A stretch of DNA of 64,000 nt from Trileptium ribeirensis (taxonomy: Eukaryota; Nematoda; Enoplea; Enoplida; Thoracostomopsidae), in the NCBI GenBank assembly GCA_030248225.1, contig JASANE010000080.1:1-64000 (forward strand). The letters run 5' to 3'. Under the pieces are notes generated by a model that did not search any database, was not told where the DNA came from, and worked only from the letters and a program-made list of their open reading frames with translations. Below are positions 11,051 through 23,015 of this stretch, piece by piece. Numbering within the stretch: position 1 is the stretch's first letter; each line of letters opens with the position of its first letter. The position numbers and the translations under genes were made by a program.

Positions 11051-13870
11051 TGTTGCTGTACGGTATCCTTTCACAGGGATATAAGGCGTTTTAGGGTTTG
11101 CTATTCTAACATAACACCTTTTTGCTTTTGTGTCATGTTATTGCTGGGCGCGAGAGTCAAAACATTCCTATGTAGGTTGGCAAGTACGCTGAATAGGAAG
11201 GTATCGCAATCGTAGATTTGTTGTTGCTGTATCATGTCATTACTGAACTGTGGTTGGTCTTTAGGCTCGGACCATTTTTTACAAAATACATTTAGCACAC
11301 AAACACCAGTAAAGTTAATATTTCAAGTTTAGAATATTTCTTATCGGCTATACTCGCTCTTTTTCCACTCGCTTGCCAGATATTAGTATGTATTGTGTCG
11401 GAAACCTGAATTTTCCCTTTCTCCGGTCGTAAAAATTACTGCAGACTACTTTCCGAACAGATGCACTATAAATGAGAAGGACTGTAATACTTCGCCCAAT
11501 TGAACAGCATTTTGTTATGCGATTTCACTGTAGCGTTGCTCTTAGTGTATTGTCTGTGTCTAATTGTTTTTCTAGAACGTTTAGATGCATAGGAACTTCA
11601 ATTTGTAATCTCGAAATAGTCATTAAGCGAAGGCTGGTCACACTCGCTTTGGGTAGTTAGTACTGCTAGTGGAATAATTGAGATAATTATACGTTGTAGG
11701 TTGGTGGGAAAACTTTGTTACCAAGACATCGCCAATTCGTGTTATCAGTTGGTTGGGGCAGCTAAAAGTGAAGCTTCAAAAAACGCGATACAAAATTATG
11801 CTCATAGTGAGCATATGGAAATGCGTCTTATTTTTCTTTTGTATGGCACAAATTGCAGGTATAACCCTCATTTATTTGCTTTTATGTTTTCGCTAGAAAT
11901 TAATCAATAACCTAGACGATGTCGTTTTTTACATTATCGAGATTGCCAGCTGGTGTAGACTTTTGAATGATTTTTACTATGATGTGGAACAGTTGTACTA
12001 CGTTTGGTTGTTATACTTTTTGCTGAAACTACTGCTGTCTATAGAGTACGCTTAAATGATAGTTCTACCTCCTAGTTAAAGCTACCAGATGCGGAAAAAA
12101 TTTGCAGGCTTGTGTTAATCAGGTCGTTTACACTTTGCTTTGGATTTTATGCACGCATAATCTTGAATACAATCTTGACTGATAATATTTGGATGTGGAA
12201 TTCCACTTAAAAATTTGCTATTATCACAATTTATATTTATGGGTGAGTCTTAGGTGTGCGTGAATCCACTTGAAGTGTGTACACATCAGTTGTTCTTTTA
12301 TCAAGCTAACACAAGATCTCAAAATCGGTCTCCGCGCACAAATTCGCTCTTTCTGCGCGGAAGCGATTTGCGATACAAGTAGACACTGCTCTTGGTGACA
12401 GTTTCACAATAGCATCGCAATTCAGCGACCACTTGAAAACTTGACTGCAGTCGCGTTTTTATCGCACACCTGAATAAAGTCAGACATCGATCACAAACGA
12501 TTCAACATTTGATTTGTTGAGTACGAACAAACGTGCGAAATCAGCATAATATGGAACAAGTTTGTGGGACAAAATGTCCTCACGTATAGTAAACACGAAA
12601 TGTGTTTCGAACTACAGTTTCTATTGACGGTTTCATGTAACTGTCATGTCCTTGGACGCATCTACGAAATCGTTTTACCTACTCCAGACAGATTGACTTC
12701 AAAAATTCATTACCAAAATTAGCTTTCGCTTTCTGTTATGTTAAAGACGTCTATGCTATTTTGGCAGACCGGTACGAAATTAATAAGGTAAAATCCACCC
12801 ACTTTAACAAAACATTTGTCAGTAAAACATTGCTTAAAATGGACCGAATCTTTACTTTTGTAGAAAAATTGGTGCTGTTTTCGAAAATCGAGTCAGCGCT
12901 GCTCTCTGATTTTCCTTTAAAAAGTTACACATATCCTTCCTAAAATCACGGAAACTGAAAAATTGCATTCCTTTAGTCATTGCAAGCATGTGGTCATTTT
13001 ATACGCTTAACGTGTTTTTATATACAACTAATGTTGTTTACGATGCAGCTATGCAAACAAATAGTAAGCTCGTGCGTACGAAATCCACGTAACTCAACGT
13101 TTTGCAGCAGTTGACAATCTGCATGTATGTCGTCAAGGACCATTCAAATAACTTATGCAAAGCCACGTCACTCACTTGTCATTAATTAAACAGACATAGC
13201 AGCGAAAAGCACGTATCTTGCAACCATATTTTCTTACCACGGAAAAACAACGTTACTTGATATTTATTGCATATTTACGTGTTTTTTTGCCATACAATAT
13301 CTTCGCATTAAAAACCACACTGCTAAACACTCATGTGACATTACCGTAGCCGATATTAGTTGAAAAACTACATAACTGCTGAACAAAACAAAATATTTAA
13401 TTTTGTTTTCTAGTTTCTACAGTTTAATATTTAAAGAATTATGAATAGTGGTAATAATGCAGTGAATAGTAGTTTTCACACATTCTTAGAAAAATTCACA
13501 AATAATATAATATGCTTTAGAATGAAACACAATTCTACATTGTCCGTTTACATAAAAATGGCGACTGTTAAAAAATGTTTTAAACGTATCGTCGTTGAGG
13601 ATATGAGAACCAACATCACAGCCTGTGTTTATGTGATCCTCATTATGCGCAAATAAAATGAATGTGGCCCCACCAACCATTTATTTTGTAATTTCTATTA
13701 AAATATGTTAACCAACGCTTGGAAATCGCCGAAAAACTGTTCGCCAATCCAACGGTCTGTAACTCAAATTTAGCCATTTTGTGTTCTCGAAAATTCAAGT
13801 AAAATTGTTCAATTTTTTGATAACGAGAATTTGTCGAATTTGAACTAAGCCGATTTTAACACTGAGGAGC
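11051..13870. other. Non-coding stretch, nothing recognised
   Basis: No exon, RNA gene or clear repeat was recognised. Short frames at 11472-11910 (plus) and 13441-13680 (both strands) show no family motif. The 13.4-13.7 kb part lies downstream of the Polinton-like genes and could be a further decayed gene of that element, but nothing in it identifies it. Confidence 0.4.
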
Positions 13871-14149
13871 TTAACTATCGGGCCGATTTGTTTCTTTTAC
13901 AATTCGTGTTCGTTTCTGAAAATCTGATGATTTCTTATTTGCAAGCTTTTTAAGAATTTTTATACGCGGCTTTGCCCTCACTAGGGCGTTATGTGCTATT
14001 TTAGAAAACAATCGTATAAGTGAATCTGGATCAACTTTACAACCGCTGCCACAACTTTTGACGATGTTTTGTTCAAAAACCTGAAGAAATTTTATGTTTT
14101 TCCATATGTTGCGACATCTGTTATCTACATCTATGAAATACAGCTCCAT
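13871..14149 (-). pseudogene. Small basic protein of a Polinton-like element (fragment)
   Basis: A 92-residue minus-strand frame directly downstream of the packaging-ATPase fragment. Its middle and C-terminal part (IAHNAL, then a Lys/Arg-rich stretch ending KKLANKK) resembles the small protein that often follows the ATPase in Polinton/Maverick and adintovirus-type elements, where the pattern is a neutral helix, then (I/V)RKLAxKK and a basic tail. Its role is not established. The position, spacing (26 bp after the ATPase frame) and strand support the call; the sequence match is short. It is part of a decayed element and is probably not expressed. Confidence 0.5.
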
Positions 14150-14174
14150 TTAAGCCTATACATACATCTGATCA

Positions 14175-14585
14175 TCATCGGGACATATATTCTGCCGAAC
14201 TCTCAGAATATTTTCCGTGGCCGGGTTTCAAATTTATGAGAATATATTCATATGGCGTCTTTGTAGCTTGTTCAAAAGCGCTAAATAGAAATTGGTTTTT
14301 CAAGGCTACATTTGCCTTCCAAGCATAAAAATGATAGACTGATCTCTTAAAATTGGGGTAAAGCACCATTGACTGTGCATTGCGTGTAATGGTTCGCATG
14401 TATTTACCTTGGTGGTATAAGTTTTGGGTGACCAAAATTGTACTCAGTTTGTTGTGTTGCATTTTAGAAAACGCATCAGCTAATTTTTATCGTTTGATGC
14501 TTCCAGCATTAGGTCATCTAATATTACAATAATATCACCACAAGACATGTATTTGTGTACCCAGATGGATACTTTGCGTACCTCA
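14175..14585 (-). pseudogene. Polinton-like packaging ATPase, C-terminal half, broken
   Basis: The intact minus-strand frame 14175-14462 reads LVTQNLYHQGKYMRTITRNA and later ATKTPYEYILINLKP. These match the A32/FtsK-type DNA-packaging ATPases of Polintons, adintoviruses and related elements (xxQNLFHQG, then the conserved xDATxxPYGYLxxDLK-like region). Just upstream, near 14500-14540, another frame shows IIVILDDLMLEAS, a Walker B strand with the acidic pair; a stop and frameshift separate the two. I could not find the Walker A loop. In intact elements this enzyme packages DNA into capsids. Here the gene is disrupted. Confidence 0.75.
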
Positions 14586-14589
14586 TGTA

Positions 14590-15355
14590 CCTTACGAATA
14601 AACACTTTTATAGCCTGTACTTTTCGGTTTCCCGCTCATATTGATCGTATATATTTTTCATGTACCCATGAATTTATGGAAATAGGATATCTGAGATACT
14701 TATCCAGATATTCAGTACCGAACATCAATCCCTAATTTATACCGAACATCAATATCCACTGCAGTGAACAACTTTCCTCTTATTAAATATTCAGTTTCTT
14801 CTGTGATATTTGTTGGAACAAAGTCATAGCTGCTTTTTGAGTTACTATGACTTGAAATTATATGCTGCAGGTGATCAATATATCGTCGAGAATTTTTAGC
14901 GGTTAAAAATTTAAAATTGTTGATTTAAATGTGCGTAAAAACCTTATACTATGCTTATACTACCGTAGTTTCTTCGTTTTTCATGGCGTAAATATTAATA
15001 CCATTAGCTCCACAATAATGATATACAGGCTGTTAACAAAATGTTTGAAAATTTTTTGGTATTGATTTTGGTAAAGACCGACTTTAAACCAGACAAAATA
15101 ATGGATTACGATTTATTTGTAAACGGAACGATCCAAGCAAATTTAGAGAAACAATTACAGCGAGCAGGTACTTAAATAATACATCATTATATGGTATTAA
15201 GCTAGACATATTTTCTATGTCTGGGTGAAATAAATCAACCAAACCTTTGACAACTGTATGCCGACGTTTAAGCCTAACTCAGCGTGGTTTATGTAGAGTA
15301 TACGTTTTGTGATCTCTCAACCATTTCAGGGCATCTTTTAGTTATTGTTTTTGGT
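14590..15355 (-). other. Decayed Polinton-like sequence between polymerase and ATPase
   Basis: This stretch lies between recognisable polymerase and ATPase fragments on the same strand and is probably part of the same element. Only short frames without motifs remain, broken by stops. I recognise no capsid, protease or integrase in it. Confidence 0.4.
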
Positions 15356-15359
15356 TTTA

Positions 15360-15781
15360 GTTATACATGCGCAGCCCCTGTTTCTTCCACTCTAACTGTA
15401 TAGCTAATTTTGCCGAGAACTTTCTTGTTCTGCAAAGAGAACAGCGGACGATTTCGGGGATAGTCGCTGGTATCAAAATGTAAAGAATTGTACAGCATAT
15501 CTTCATAGATACCGGGAGTTTCAGCAGAATAGCAGAGTCGGTACCAGTGAATAAAGATTATACTTATTACTGAAAAGCTCCTGCATGTAGTTATAATGGA
15601 AATCGTGTATCAAAATTTTTGATGGATCCAAGATGGGGAACCCGACATAATTAGGTTTCCAAAGATTAAGAATTTTTCACTGCATTTTGACAGTAACCAA
15701 TTTTTTAATGAAAATAGAGGACATAGAATATTTGGTATTAGCTACCATCTTTACAAACTTTTCATGTTACTAACTTCAGAT
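15360..15781 (-). pseudogene. Type-B DNA polymerase, C-terminal part (element A)
   Basis: Minus-strand frames here contain FDTSDYP, PLFSLQNKKVLGKI and a YNYM-type segment before the palm motif. These align with the equivalent region of the polymerase at 47.96-51.63 kb ([19 protein letters not shown]). The reading frame is interrupted. The piece is separated from the rest of its gene by the hAT element at 15782-16931, whose left target duplication is 15774-15781. Decayed, non-functional. Confidence 0.75.
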
Positions 15782-16931
15782 CAGGGCATAACCGGAACCG
15801 TCCATTTAAACCGGATCCGGAACCGGAACTTGGTCTTCGAAATTTATATATAGTAAAACAGATGAAGGAAGAAATCAAGGTATAGTGGATTTAAAATGCA
15901 TTAAAAATAACGTTTACAGTAAACTTAATGTATTGCGATGGTATTATTGCGTTTCTGAAACTTTAAAGAGACTGAGGAAGCTAATAATGTTTATTTATCG
16001 AGGACATATGTCGATTTTTGGACACCCAGAGCAAAAAATGCCTTCCACTATACACCATTGCGTATACTGCGTCAAATCGAATATGCTTACAAAGCTTGGA
16101 GCGTAGAATACACACTTTCGCTCTGTCTCCAGTCGCCTTCCTTTACTACACATACGTTTGTTACATGTTCTTCTGTAGGAAACTTGAAATTGTTGGTTTA
16201 TATGATTCTAAGAAAAAATAATAGATAGAAGGTAATTTTCTGATCAGGTACAATGTTTAGGCTAGTGTTGGACAAACAGTGCCCGTAAGTTAGATGATAA
16301 TGATGATAACTTTATAATCAGAATGCTATAAATGAGACACACTATGATGCTGCTCGCACAGTTTCAATAAATACAGTTCTTTGCCAAGAAAGCAGTTTCT
16401 AGCTGCGTTGGAGATAACGTTAGTTTACTTCAATATAGACTGATTTACCAAGTTTACAAGCGCATTGGCGGGTTCTTGAAGCAATTTATGTTAGTCAAGC
16501 ATACCCTAAGTACTTCTGCGTTAGCCGTACTCTGTTACCGAATTGGACCGGTTTAATTGAAACGTACCGCACAGACTTCTGGATGTGTAAAATAGCTGCT
16601 ACAAGCAACGACCTGGCTTTGATTTGTTAACAAACTCCTGCAGGTTATTATGAAAAATTCCTACTGAAATTATGTGCCCTACTTACGTTTCAAACGGCAA
16701 ATTGCTTAGGCTTAGTTAATCTTTTCTTTTGCTTGGTTGTATTGGAGCTTGATCATTGTATAATATATATTACATATATATGGATCACAGATGAAGCAAA
16801 AAACCTGGAAAATTTCAAACAAACTTTTTAAACCGGAATTCCGGTTCCGGTATGGTTTTTGCCCTTTGCCGGAACCGCAACCGGAACACGATTTTCGCCG
16901 GAACCAGAACCGGAATTCCGGTTACTCCCTG
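15782..16931 (+). mobile_element. Non-autonomous hAT-type element, copy 2, inside polymerase A
   Basis: A 1150-bp copy closely similar to the 6.84-kb element. It starts CAGGGCATAACCGGAAC and ends TTCCGGTTACTCCCTG. It is flanked by a perfect 8-bp duplication, CTTCAGAT, at 15774-15781 and 16932-16939. Removing it would bring together two parts of the minus-strand polymerase pseudogene, so the insertion came after the polymerase arrived. No transposase is encoded. Confidence 0.95.
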
Positions 16932-18900
16932 CTTCAGATGTATGTAACTTCGTACGTTTTCTATCCTTTTTCCAAATACTGCATCGTTAAGGAGTTTATA
17001 AAAGTCTTTTCCAATGCTATTCCCCGGATTTATGCTCATATCGCTGTTGAGTGACATGCATGGTTCTATCCAACTCCATTTGAAAAATGAAATAACGCTG
17101 TGGACTTGTTTCAGTGCCATCTCCAGAGACAAGTATAACTGTAAATTCCGAATGTGGAGTTTGTAATTGGTTTTATCTCTGAGGTTAGGGGCAAGTTATC
17201 TTCACAGTTTAATGATCCACACTGAGCGGTATCTTTATTTCGTTGCAGTATAGGGACAACATGTCATTGGTAATGCATAAGCTCTTCGGTGCAACGAACC
17301 GGACTATGTATTTGATCTGATCCATGTCATTTTGGATATCATGCAACATAGGATGAAAACGATCCTTTCCTGGTTTTCGTCCCAGCAGTAATATTCGATA
17401 TCGCCTTCATCCTCAGTTGACTCAATCACTTCCCTTGAGTCATCTTGACGGTGTAGTTTTTTCATTGTTCGTTTATGGAGAACGACGTGCGCTCTTTCAT
17501 GCCTTTAGCTATGCGATCAACATCAAGTCCTATTTCAACGCACAGGAAACCATACATTATGAGGTGACCGTCGTCCGCCGCAGATTGTGGTACAACACTG
17601 TAATGTCTTGACTAAGACGGTAACCAATATTGCATTTCAAACATGCTACACCACGATACCTGCTGAAAAGGTGGCAATGGTTCCTTGCTTTTTGTTCGTT
17701 CTTCATAGCCCTGCCATAGAAATAGAAAAATGTTGCATTAAGAAAATTAACCATATTATCATCTGTCATTACCAACGGTTTTGTTCGATGGTGTACGTAT
17801 TAATTTGAAATTGTTCGGTTAATTGAATAATATGCAAAATGTTTCAACTACGTTAAGACCACGATTGGGTTATCGATTTCCATACAATCACTACAACATC
17901 CGAAACTCTTCACCTAACCGTAATCACAGGGTACATGTCTCTGATACGGGTTCATGGAAGATGTTGTTTCAGATGGTGCACAATGACGAATTTTTTCGGC
18001 TACGCATTCAAAATCTGCAATTCAAATTACATAGGGAGATCGCTGCATAGGATGTAACTAAATTTATTTAAATTTTAGAGCGCAATTGTCCGGTGTGGTT
18101 TTGGTAGGAGTGGGTTTGTCATTTCGACATTTATTGAAATGTTCATCACGTTGCTCGGGGGAATAACATGATATAAGACATTTGTCACAGAGATATTTTC
18201 CGCGATGTCACGCTGTTGTTCATGTAATAAAGCGTCCAGTCTGTGCACTAAGCAATAATGATTATCATACAATAAGATATGAATATACCGTTCATGATTG
18301 TTCTTAAATATGCACAGCGGGAAAACAGTTTTATTCTCTAGTTCGTATACATTAATGACTATATTATTTAGTCTTTCAAACCGTAGAATGTTTTATAACT
18401 TCGCGGGATAGTCTATTCCAGTCATGTCAGTATCATCCGTCTATCGCTCGTAGTTGCTGACACGTTGTGGGTGCAGCGTATTGTTTATGGAGTGCAATGC
18501 TGCTATGACACTCCAAAGGAGGCATCGCTTATCGTTGTTTTGGATGTTGAGCACAGCGCATTTGTTGCGGATATACAACGGAAGCTGTTTATATGTTGAT
18601 CCGTGGATAGGACGGCAGACGCTTATCTGTACGTCACCGTGTTGTATATCCTGTAGAATCCAACCGGAGTCTTTTACTTGGAAACCGCCAGTTTCTTCAC
18701 CAGGTCATCAAACATGATGCTGATTTCACCATCGATATTTGAGCCCAGCTAAATGGAACAGGATCCGTTATTGAAATGCATCCTGTCATCCGCGATCCAT
18801 CCAGTTTACACAACACACAATGAACACTAATCCACAACTTATCGACGTCGCTCTGTTTCAACCAGATTCATCAACAGTCTTTTGATTGATGTAGGAATAC
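16932..18900 (-). pseudogene. Polinton-like protein-primed DNA polymerase B, N-terminal two-thirds (element A)
   Basis: Minus-strand fragments in several frames follow the family order. KDSGWILQDIQ then HGDVQISV lies near 18.6 kb. DNHYCLVHRLDALLHEQ (18075-18272) belongs to the N-terminal region preceding the exonuclease. RYRGVACLKCNIGYRLS plus ITVLYHNLR (17557-17775) is the endonuclease-VII-like Cys/His segment joined to the exonuclease II region. Toward 17000, FYKLLNDAVFGKRIENV is the palm entry motif. The order and motifs are those of the pfam DNA_pol_B_2 proteins of Polintons and related animal elements. Frameshifts and stops break it repeatedly, and a hAT element splits it. Non-functional. 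Confidence 0.85.
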
Positions 18901-18972
18901 TGACCGGCGACGTCGCTCTTTTTCAGCCAGATTCATCGACAGTCTTTTGATTGATGTAGGAATACTGACAGA
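18843..18972. repeat. Two tandem 65-bp units
   Basis: The units 18843-18907 and 18908-18972 both start CGACGTCGCTCT and run through CAGATTCATC and GTCTTTTGATTGATGTAGG to AATACTGAC, with a few substitutions. They sit at the upstream edge of the polymerase A remnant. Confidence 0.9.
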
Positions 18973-19246
18973 GCAAGTGTCAACTCATTGGATACCAAAT
19001 AGTAGCTGGTAAGATATACTTTGAGCGCTTTAACCCATCGTAGCAGTTTGATGTTGTAGTTCGAATCAACAACGGATCCATGTTTTTTGCAGCTGTTGGT
19101 TGCGATTGCCATTGCCATCAGATCGTCTTATATTCGGCCGGTATTTAACGGTGGTTCATCCACTATATCGTGCGCCATGTGTTGTAAAAGGTAGAGCTTT
19201 GCTGACTCGTCGTCATTATTTGTCCACTGTGGTTTGTTGGACTATT

Positions 19247-19471
19247 GCGCCAGACGTTCACGGAATTGACGCCGACCACTGCTGTTGCACTGCGATAGAC
19301 GTTGGTGAAACTGACGCCGACAGTTGCTGCAGCATCGCGCCAGATGTTGGTGGAATTTACGCCGACGACTGGTGCTGGACTGCGCTAGGCATTGGTGGAA
19401 TTGACGTCGACGACTGCTGCCGCACTGCGTTAGACGGAACTGACACCAAAGACTGCAGCACCGTGCGTCAA
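19247..19471 (+). repeat. 45-bp minisatellite, frame-preserving (15-residue period)
   Basis: Four full 45-bp units (19247, 19292, 19337, 19382) and a shortened fifth share GCGCCAGACGTTGGTGGAAT and TGACGCCGACGACTGCTGC. The period is a multiple of three, so the plus frame 19100-19495 (131 residues) shows a 15-residue repeat of the type APDVGGIDADDCC, acidic and cysteine-rich. No splice context or homolog is recognised. It may be a chance open frame over a minisatellite rather than a gene. Confidence 0.7.
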
Positions 19472-19499
19472 CGTCAAAGGTTGATGTGGCGTTAATGGC

Positions 19500-21763
19500 C
19501 TAATTACCGTTCCCAGCAAGTTTAAAAACCCTTTTCATAAAAAATTAAGTTTTCGAAACTTATTCAAAATTTTCTAGGGCTTATGGTGAAGTGTTAGAGA
19601 TTCTATTAGCAACTTCCATACCCGAACATCACTCATCGAGTATGCCCGGTCTAAAATCGGTGCCGATTGTTTAACATCAAGTAATCGCAGGCGGCAGATG
19701 TTCGGAAATTGCTGGCAGTCTTTGAAATTTCTTTATGCGCTAAGGCAACGCAGAACACATTACATTGTAGTTGGATAGCTGTTCACGGCACAACAAAAAA
19801 TGGACTTTAATGCTCAATATTATTGTCACTTTAAACTGAATATTTGGTTGCCTCTCAAATTACCCTAAAATATCTACAAATCGACCAGACATTCATGTCT
19901 GCTGATACCATACATCATGCTGTGGAAAGCAGGTGAAGAAATATGGCAGTATCGAAAATTTCATCGATTTAATTTCAGCTGTCGAATAGTCTGCAACGGG
20001 AAACCTGATTGTCTCTGCTCTTTATGTAAGTTTCCTGGGAAGGGTTAGTGATATATCATGGAGGCGACTGCACCATGCTCGCAGACGTTTTGGGTCAGCT
20101 TCGTCGAGGGTATACTAATATGTTTTATATAACGGAGTTTCAGCAATGTATGGGGACTGGTGTCATATCACCACAATGTAATGCAACCAGTGTGCATGAT
20201 GGCTGAAAAATCCCAAAAGGGAACTGGTTTCAGCGCTACACTGTTTGTAACTTTGGGTGCCCGCAATGCAGTGTAACAAGAGTCTGCTTTGGATTTAGTT
20301 TACGTCTCGTTACGGAGAATTCGACAACGTTGCGCCCGCAGAAAGTTTATGAACTGGATATTTCCTTATATGTTTCGCTAAGGCGTCAGAAGGATCATTT
20401 ATGTTACAACGATAGACAGACGAATATGCTTTTTTCTAACAATGTGAGCGGACGGACAAGATAATAAATTTATGGAAATGAGCTGGACACAGTACCATTG
20501 TGTCTCAAAGTGTTTATTTTTCGTTGCATATCTGAAACCTAGCGCATGTTTGTGACTGGTGTGTAACCGTTTGAATTATTGTGCTATATCTCAAAATGAG
20601 TATATAGGTAGGTTCGCCTCTCTGTCATTGCGCATTTGGCCTCAGATTGTTTAGACTATAATTATAGTCTAAACCTATACCATTTCATTAAAGTTTATTA
20701 TGGTTCATAGATGTGAAATAATATCGGTTGATGAAAGAAGCATTACAGCACTGTAGCGCCTCTTCGGCTCGCGTAATGCAGTCATCAGCACTTGTCAAGT
20801 AATTCAAAACCTTATCGTCCAAAGATTCGTTTTGTGCCAATTCATAATATGTCAACAAAAAGCTGTCAATAATTTAAAATGCACTATCTGTGCTGTGGCA
20901 ACGAATGTGTTCTGCAATCGCTTTCTTGGCGGGTTGCCATACGCTGTAAATTAGACCTACGTGTTTATTGCTTCGACAGGTGAGAATTTAGGTAGAGCAG
21001 AGCCGAACCTGCCATGACGTCTGAAGAGATGAGTCGAGACAGCCTAACATTTGTGTGTGAGCCCAGCCTACCGAATCCGAAAAAGCCGTGAACGGCTTTT
21101 AAATGCTGTTTTCTAAAACTGTAAACATTTTGTAACTGCTGATATACAGTACAATAGTCAGATAATAGCAAGAACAACTGAGATGACCTTGGATCGGCAC
21201 TTAAAAGTTCCGAAATCAACTATGATATAGGTCGATGGAGTATTATGTTCTCTCTTCAAACGCAAACTTTTATTATTAGGAGCGAAAGGGCCGCGCTGAG
21301 GACAAATTTCTATCCGAAGAGCCGAAACGAACGTGTTGGACATGGCTAACAAAGAGCTGAACGGGCTGGACATGGTACATGAAGAGCCGAGTCCGACATG
21401 GTGCAAGAAGAGCCGAGCAAGAGCTTGGAAATGCGGCTTTTTCACCTCTATATAGCTATGACTGTTAGGACTATGTCTTCGCTTGCGACATATGTTCGCT
21501 TATGCAATTTGCGTTCGTACAGCAGGAGCAAAGTTCGTAGTAACTAAACTGCGAATAGCGATGGCAAAATTCTGATCGATCTAGGTCTCGATTTTGACAA
21601 AAGACCAACCTTGATGTACGCAACTAAAAAATTAGACTCACGTATAACCGTGTTATAAAGTAAATTGGAGTAAGCATTATGTTTATATTTGCGCTGAAGT
21701 GTTTATCTTAACATTAGAATTAGTTTTTGCTATTTTTGCATAATATCCGATATTATATTGTAG
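19500..21763. other. Non-coding stretch upstream of the first recognised chitin synthase exon
   Basis: No earlier chitin synthase exon was recognised here, although the protein must begin before 21764. A perfect palindrome lies at 20649-20674. At 21317-21420 there are degenerate roughly 33-bp direct repeats with GGACATGG and GAAGAGCCGA. Otherwise nothing identifiable. Confidence 0.4.
20649..20674. repeat. Perfect 26-bp palindrome
   Basis: GTTTAGACTATAA followed immediately by its exact complement TTATAGTCTAAAC, with no spacer. It could form a cruciform or hairpin. It is isolated, with no gene or element end recognised nearby. Confidence 0.9.
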
Positions 21764-21963
21764 CAATGAAACATGGCATTTTGAATATATTTCGGCTTCG
21801 AACGCCACTTTACAAGTTGGTAGTTAACTCGACAACAACCACCGCTCTGCGTCATTCGTTCAAAGATCCGGAGTTGATTCATATGGAAAACGTTTTTATG
21901 GTTTTTGTATGTTTCGTTATTTCATCATGGCTATGTTACGAAACGGCGAAGTTTGCGTGCAAG
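21764..21963 (+). CDS. chs: Chitin synthase exon 1 of those visible (membrane segment)
   Basis: First recognised exon of an animal chitin synthase, a plasma-membrane enzyme that polymerises GlcNAc from UDP-GlcNAc. Its 3' part encodes ENVFMVFVCFVISSWLCYE followed by TAKFACK, a transmembrane helix with the conserved YExAKFACK motif of arthropod-type enzymes. The acceptor is TTATATTGTAG and the donor AAG|GTATGC; it ends in phase 0, matching the next exon. The 5' border is less certain: the first half (MKHGILNIFRLR...) does not match the family clearly, and an internal GT (CAAG|GTTGGT) exists. The true start codon and further N-terminal helices are not in this exon. Confidence 0.6.
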
Positions 21964-22420
21964 GTATGCTAACGGATCACGACCATACTATATTTCGTGC
22001 TTTTATATTGTAACAAAAATTCAAGACTCCACGATAAAGCTGTGTTGAAGTGTATGACATTCAATGATATTACTTATACATACTTATTTTATCCGATGAT
22101 GTGGTATTTTTTCGTTTTATCTCTCAATGATTTCTGCGGCACCCCCATAGGTATTTGGAGATTTCGAATACTTCTCCAATGTTTCTTATCAGTACCAGCT
22201 ATCATGTCGCCAATACCTAATGGTATTAAAGCCGGAATACGAGCCACCGGTGTATGGAAGCAATTGTTAGCAGCTATTCCTGCTATAATAAAATTGATTA
22301 TTGGCGTCGTAATAGTAGTACCCTTCAATGAAGCGTGTGGTGCAGCAAATAGCTTCTAGAGTGACACCTACAAGAGTAGATCCAAAAATCGCCATAATTA
22401 TCATCAGCTAAGCATAGTAT

Positions 22421-23015
22421 GTGAGCGTGGCCGAGCGGTATACTGTTTTGAAAAATTTAATCAGGGTTTTTGATAAAGCTGACAGCTTGCCAACAAGGTA
22501 TAATCGTTTGCTTGCAACTAACTGATCTTTTTGATGTTGCATTATTTTTTCGTTGAAATCTCCACAGAATGGAAATAGTTCCTGATGTGCTTTGAGCTGG
22601 TGGCCCTAGCTTCAACCTTGCAGATACCAGAAAACCTGCGATTTTCCTGCAAGTTAGCTAGGAAGAAATCATACTCCTTGCTGCCGTGCGGGGTAGCCAA
22701 TATCCCCAGCATGATATCTTTAAGGGGTAGGCCTGAAATTGACCACGTCATCATTAGATAAAGTACATGAGCATAACCGCAAAATACTCATTCACAAAAA
22801 TTTTTCTTGGATTTTTGATAAAACTGACAGATTACCAGCAAAGTTTAATCGATGACTCGTAACAAACTGATCTATTTATTGTTTCTTTCAATATTGTTCC
22901 GCTGGTCTCTCCACAGGATTAAAAAAGTACCAGATTTACTTTGAATTGGCGGTACTAGCTACAACCCAGCAGGTACCAGAAATACCTGGAATTTTCGCAC
23001 AGGTATGCTTAGTGT
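22421..23015 (+). repeat. Two tandem copies of a tRNA-headed repeat (SINE candidate)
   Basis: Copy 1 starts at 22421 with GTGAGCGTGGCCGAGCGGTA, which looks like the 5' end and A box of a tRNA-Leu/Ser. Copy 2 starts near 22768 with a degenerate TGAGCATAACCG. Both continue through TTTTTGATAAA(A/G)CTGACAG, ACCA(A/G)CAA(G)GT, AACTGATCT, CTCCACAG and AGATACCAGAAA-like segments with about 70% visual similarity. They lie in intron 1 of the chitin synthase. A tRNA-derived SINE pair is the simplest reading; no B box or tail was established. Confidence 0.5.

Noticed and set aside
21997..22359. 120-codon plus frame and overlapping 79-codon minus frame in intron 1
   Set aside because: Hydrophobic stretches but no recognised family; exon 1 joins exon 2 in phase without it.
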